This document shows, one piece after another, positions 5,270-5,935 of a stretch of 5,935 nucleotides of DNA. Below the pieces are notes generated by a model that worked only from the letters and a program-made list of their open reading frames with translations, did no database searches and had not been told where the DNA came from. A program made the translations under genes and the position numbers. Source of the stretch: Acidobacteriota bacterium (lineage in GTDB: Bacteria > Acidobacteriota > UBA6911); the NCBI GenBank assembly GCA_017860075.1, contig JAFNAH010000103.1:1-5935 (forward strand). Direction: 5' to 3'. Within the stretch, counting starts at the first letter, position 1. The number at the start of each line of letters is the position of its first letter.

Positions 5270-5935
5270 ATGGCGACTGACAGCAAGGCTAGATTCCTTC
5301 GCGACGCGGAAAAATGCGTTCTGCAAGGCAAAATCCGGCAGGCTATCAACGAGTACCTGAAGATCATCCGGGATGATCCGAACGACGTACTCACAATGAA
5401 CACAATCGGTGACCTCTACCTCCGAGAAGGTAGGATCCCCGAGGCCACGAAGTACTTCTCCCAGGTTGCCGAAAACTACACGCGCAACAATTTCCTGCTC
5501 AAGGCGATTGCCGTCTACAAGAAGATCCTCAACTCGGACCCGGGGAATCTGGACATAAACCGGGTCGTCGCCGAGCTTTACGTCCGGCAGGGTCTGATCG
5601 TTGAAGCCAGGCACCAGTACCTGCGCATAGCCGACATCTGTGCGCGGCAGGGAAACAGCGCCGAGTCGGTTGCCGCCTATGAAAAAGTTGCCGAACTGGA
5701 TCCCGCGAATTCATCGGTAAGGCTCAAACTGGCCGAGATCTACCTTGCGGAAGGGGCGAGAGAGAAGGCACAGGCCAGCTTCGCTGGCGCCGCGAAAGCT
5801 CAGTCGAAGACCGGCGACACGGCCGCCGCCGCGCAATCATTCCGCCGCGCCCTGGACCTGGCACCCACGGATCCCGATGTCATGAAGGGTTACGTGGAGA
5901 CTACGGTTCAGCTTGGGAACGTGAACCTCGCGATC
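5270..5935 (+). CDS. TPR-repeat protein of unknown function (3' end outside window)
   Basis: The visible 222 residues are almost entirely tetratricopeptide-type helical repeat, with no signal peptide or membrane segment, so a cytoplasmic scaffold or adaptor is the simplest reading. TPR landmarks are TIGDLYLREGRIPEATKYF (45-63), VVAELYVRQGLIVEARHQY (99-117) and KLAEIYLAEGAREKAQASF (153-171), each led by a DP-type turn. The turns recur every 54 residues (P37, P91, P145, P199). The protein begins in mid-repeat: residues 13-37 align with the second half of the later units. The start is ATG at 5270, preceded by GAGGG at 5261-5265; the frame then stays open to the right edge. It lies 108 nt after rplS on the same strand, so co-transcription is possible but not shown. 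Its N-terminal style recalls TPR proteins I associate with Acidobacteriota. No specific function can be assigned; partners or fused domains may lie in the missing C-terminal part. Confidence 0.88.
   Translation, partial: MATDSKARFLRDAEKCVLQGKIRQAINEYLKIIRDDPNDVLTMNTIGDLYLREGRIPEATKYFSQVAENYTRNNFLLKAIAVYKKILNSDPGNLDINRVVAELYVRQGLIVEARHQYLRIADICARQGNSAESVAAYEKVAELDPANSSVRLKLAEIYLAEGAREKAQASFAGAAKAQSKTGDTAAAAQSFRRALDLAPTDPDVMKGYVETTVQLGNVNLAI
5375..5935 (+). repeat. 54-residue (162-bp) protein-level tandem repeat in the TPR gene
   Basis: Three complete units, 5375-5536, 5537-5698 and 5699-5860, are followed by a partial unit from 5861 to the edge. Each begins with a DP turn (AP in the fourth), followed by a helix ending near LY and a Gly, an EA-type helix, and a third helix such as KAIAVYKKIL. 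The repeat is clear in protein but diverged in DNA, indicating an old duplication rather than a recent one. A 34-residue TPR alone does not explain the 54-residue period; about 20 residues, one extra helix, are added per unit. Confidence 0.75.

Overview
The window is a compact, GC-rich stretch of bacterial chromosome. It carries seven confidently recognised genes and one recognisable repeat protein, all housekeeping or translation-related. I see no sign of a mobile element, CRISPR array, prophage or horizontally acquired island. The order ffh-rpsP-khpA-rimM-trmD-rplS is a widely conserved bacterial ribosome/SRP cluster. The N-terminal style of the TPR protein after rplS resembles TPR proteins I associate with Acidobacteriota. 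That lineage guess is an inference from memory, and other GC-rich Gram-negative phyla remain possible.

Left part (1-1155, minus strand): the N-terminal 385 codons of selB, the selenocysteine-specific elongation factor. The gene runs off the left edge, so its C-terminal SECIS-binding winged-helix domains are not visible. The organism therefore probably makes selenoproteins, although no tRNA-Sec, selA, selD or selenoprotein gene lies here. A gap of about 330 bp (1156-1486) separates selB from the divergently transcribed ffh and must hold the control regions of both. It contains one plausible sigma70-like promoter towards ffh.

Centre (1487-5161, plus strand): ffh (SRP GTPase), then rpsP (ribosomal protein S16), khpA (KH-domain RNA-binding protein), rimM (30S maturation factor), trmD (tRNA m1G37 methyltransferase) and rplS (ribosomal protein L19). 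khpA/rimM overlap by 1 nt (TAGTG) and rimM/trmD by 4 nt (ATGA), which suggests translational coupling. rpsP appears to start at a non-ATG codon behind a near-perfect Shine-Dalgarno sequence. A 7-bp GC-rich hairpin sits between trmD and rplS and could tune L19 synthesis. Together these genes cover co-translational membrane targeting, 30S assembly (S16, RimM), tRNA modification that keeps the reading frame (TrmD) and the 30S/50S interface (L19).

Right part (5270-5935, plus strand): the start of a TPR protein that runs off the right edge. It is built from an unusually regular 54-residue repeat.

Most of the window is ordinary core genome. The points most worth a second look are the 54-residue periodicity of the TPR protein, the Glu at the position of the TrmD catalytic Asp, the non-ATG start of rpsP, the hairpin before rplS and the selB/ffh divergent pairing.
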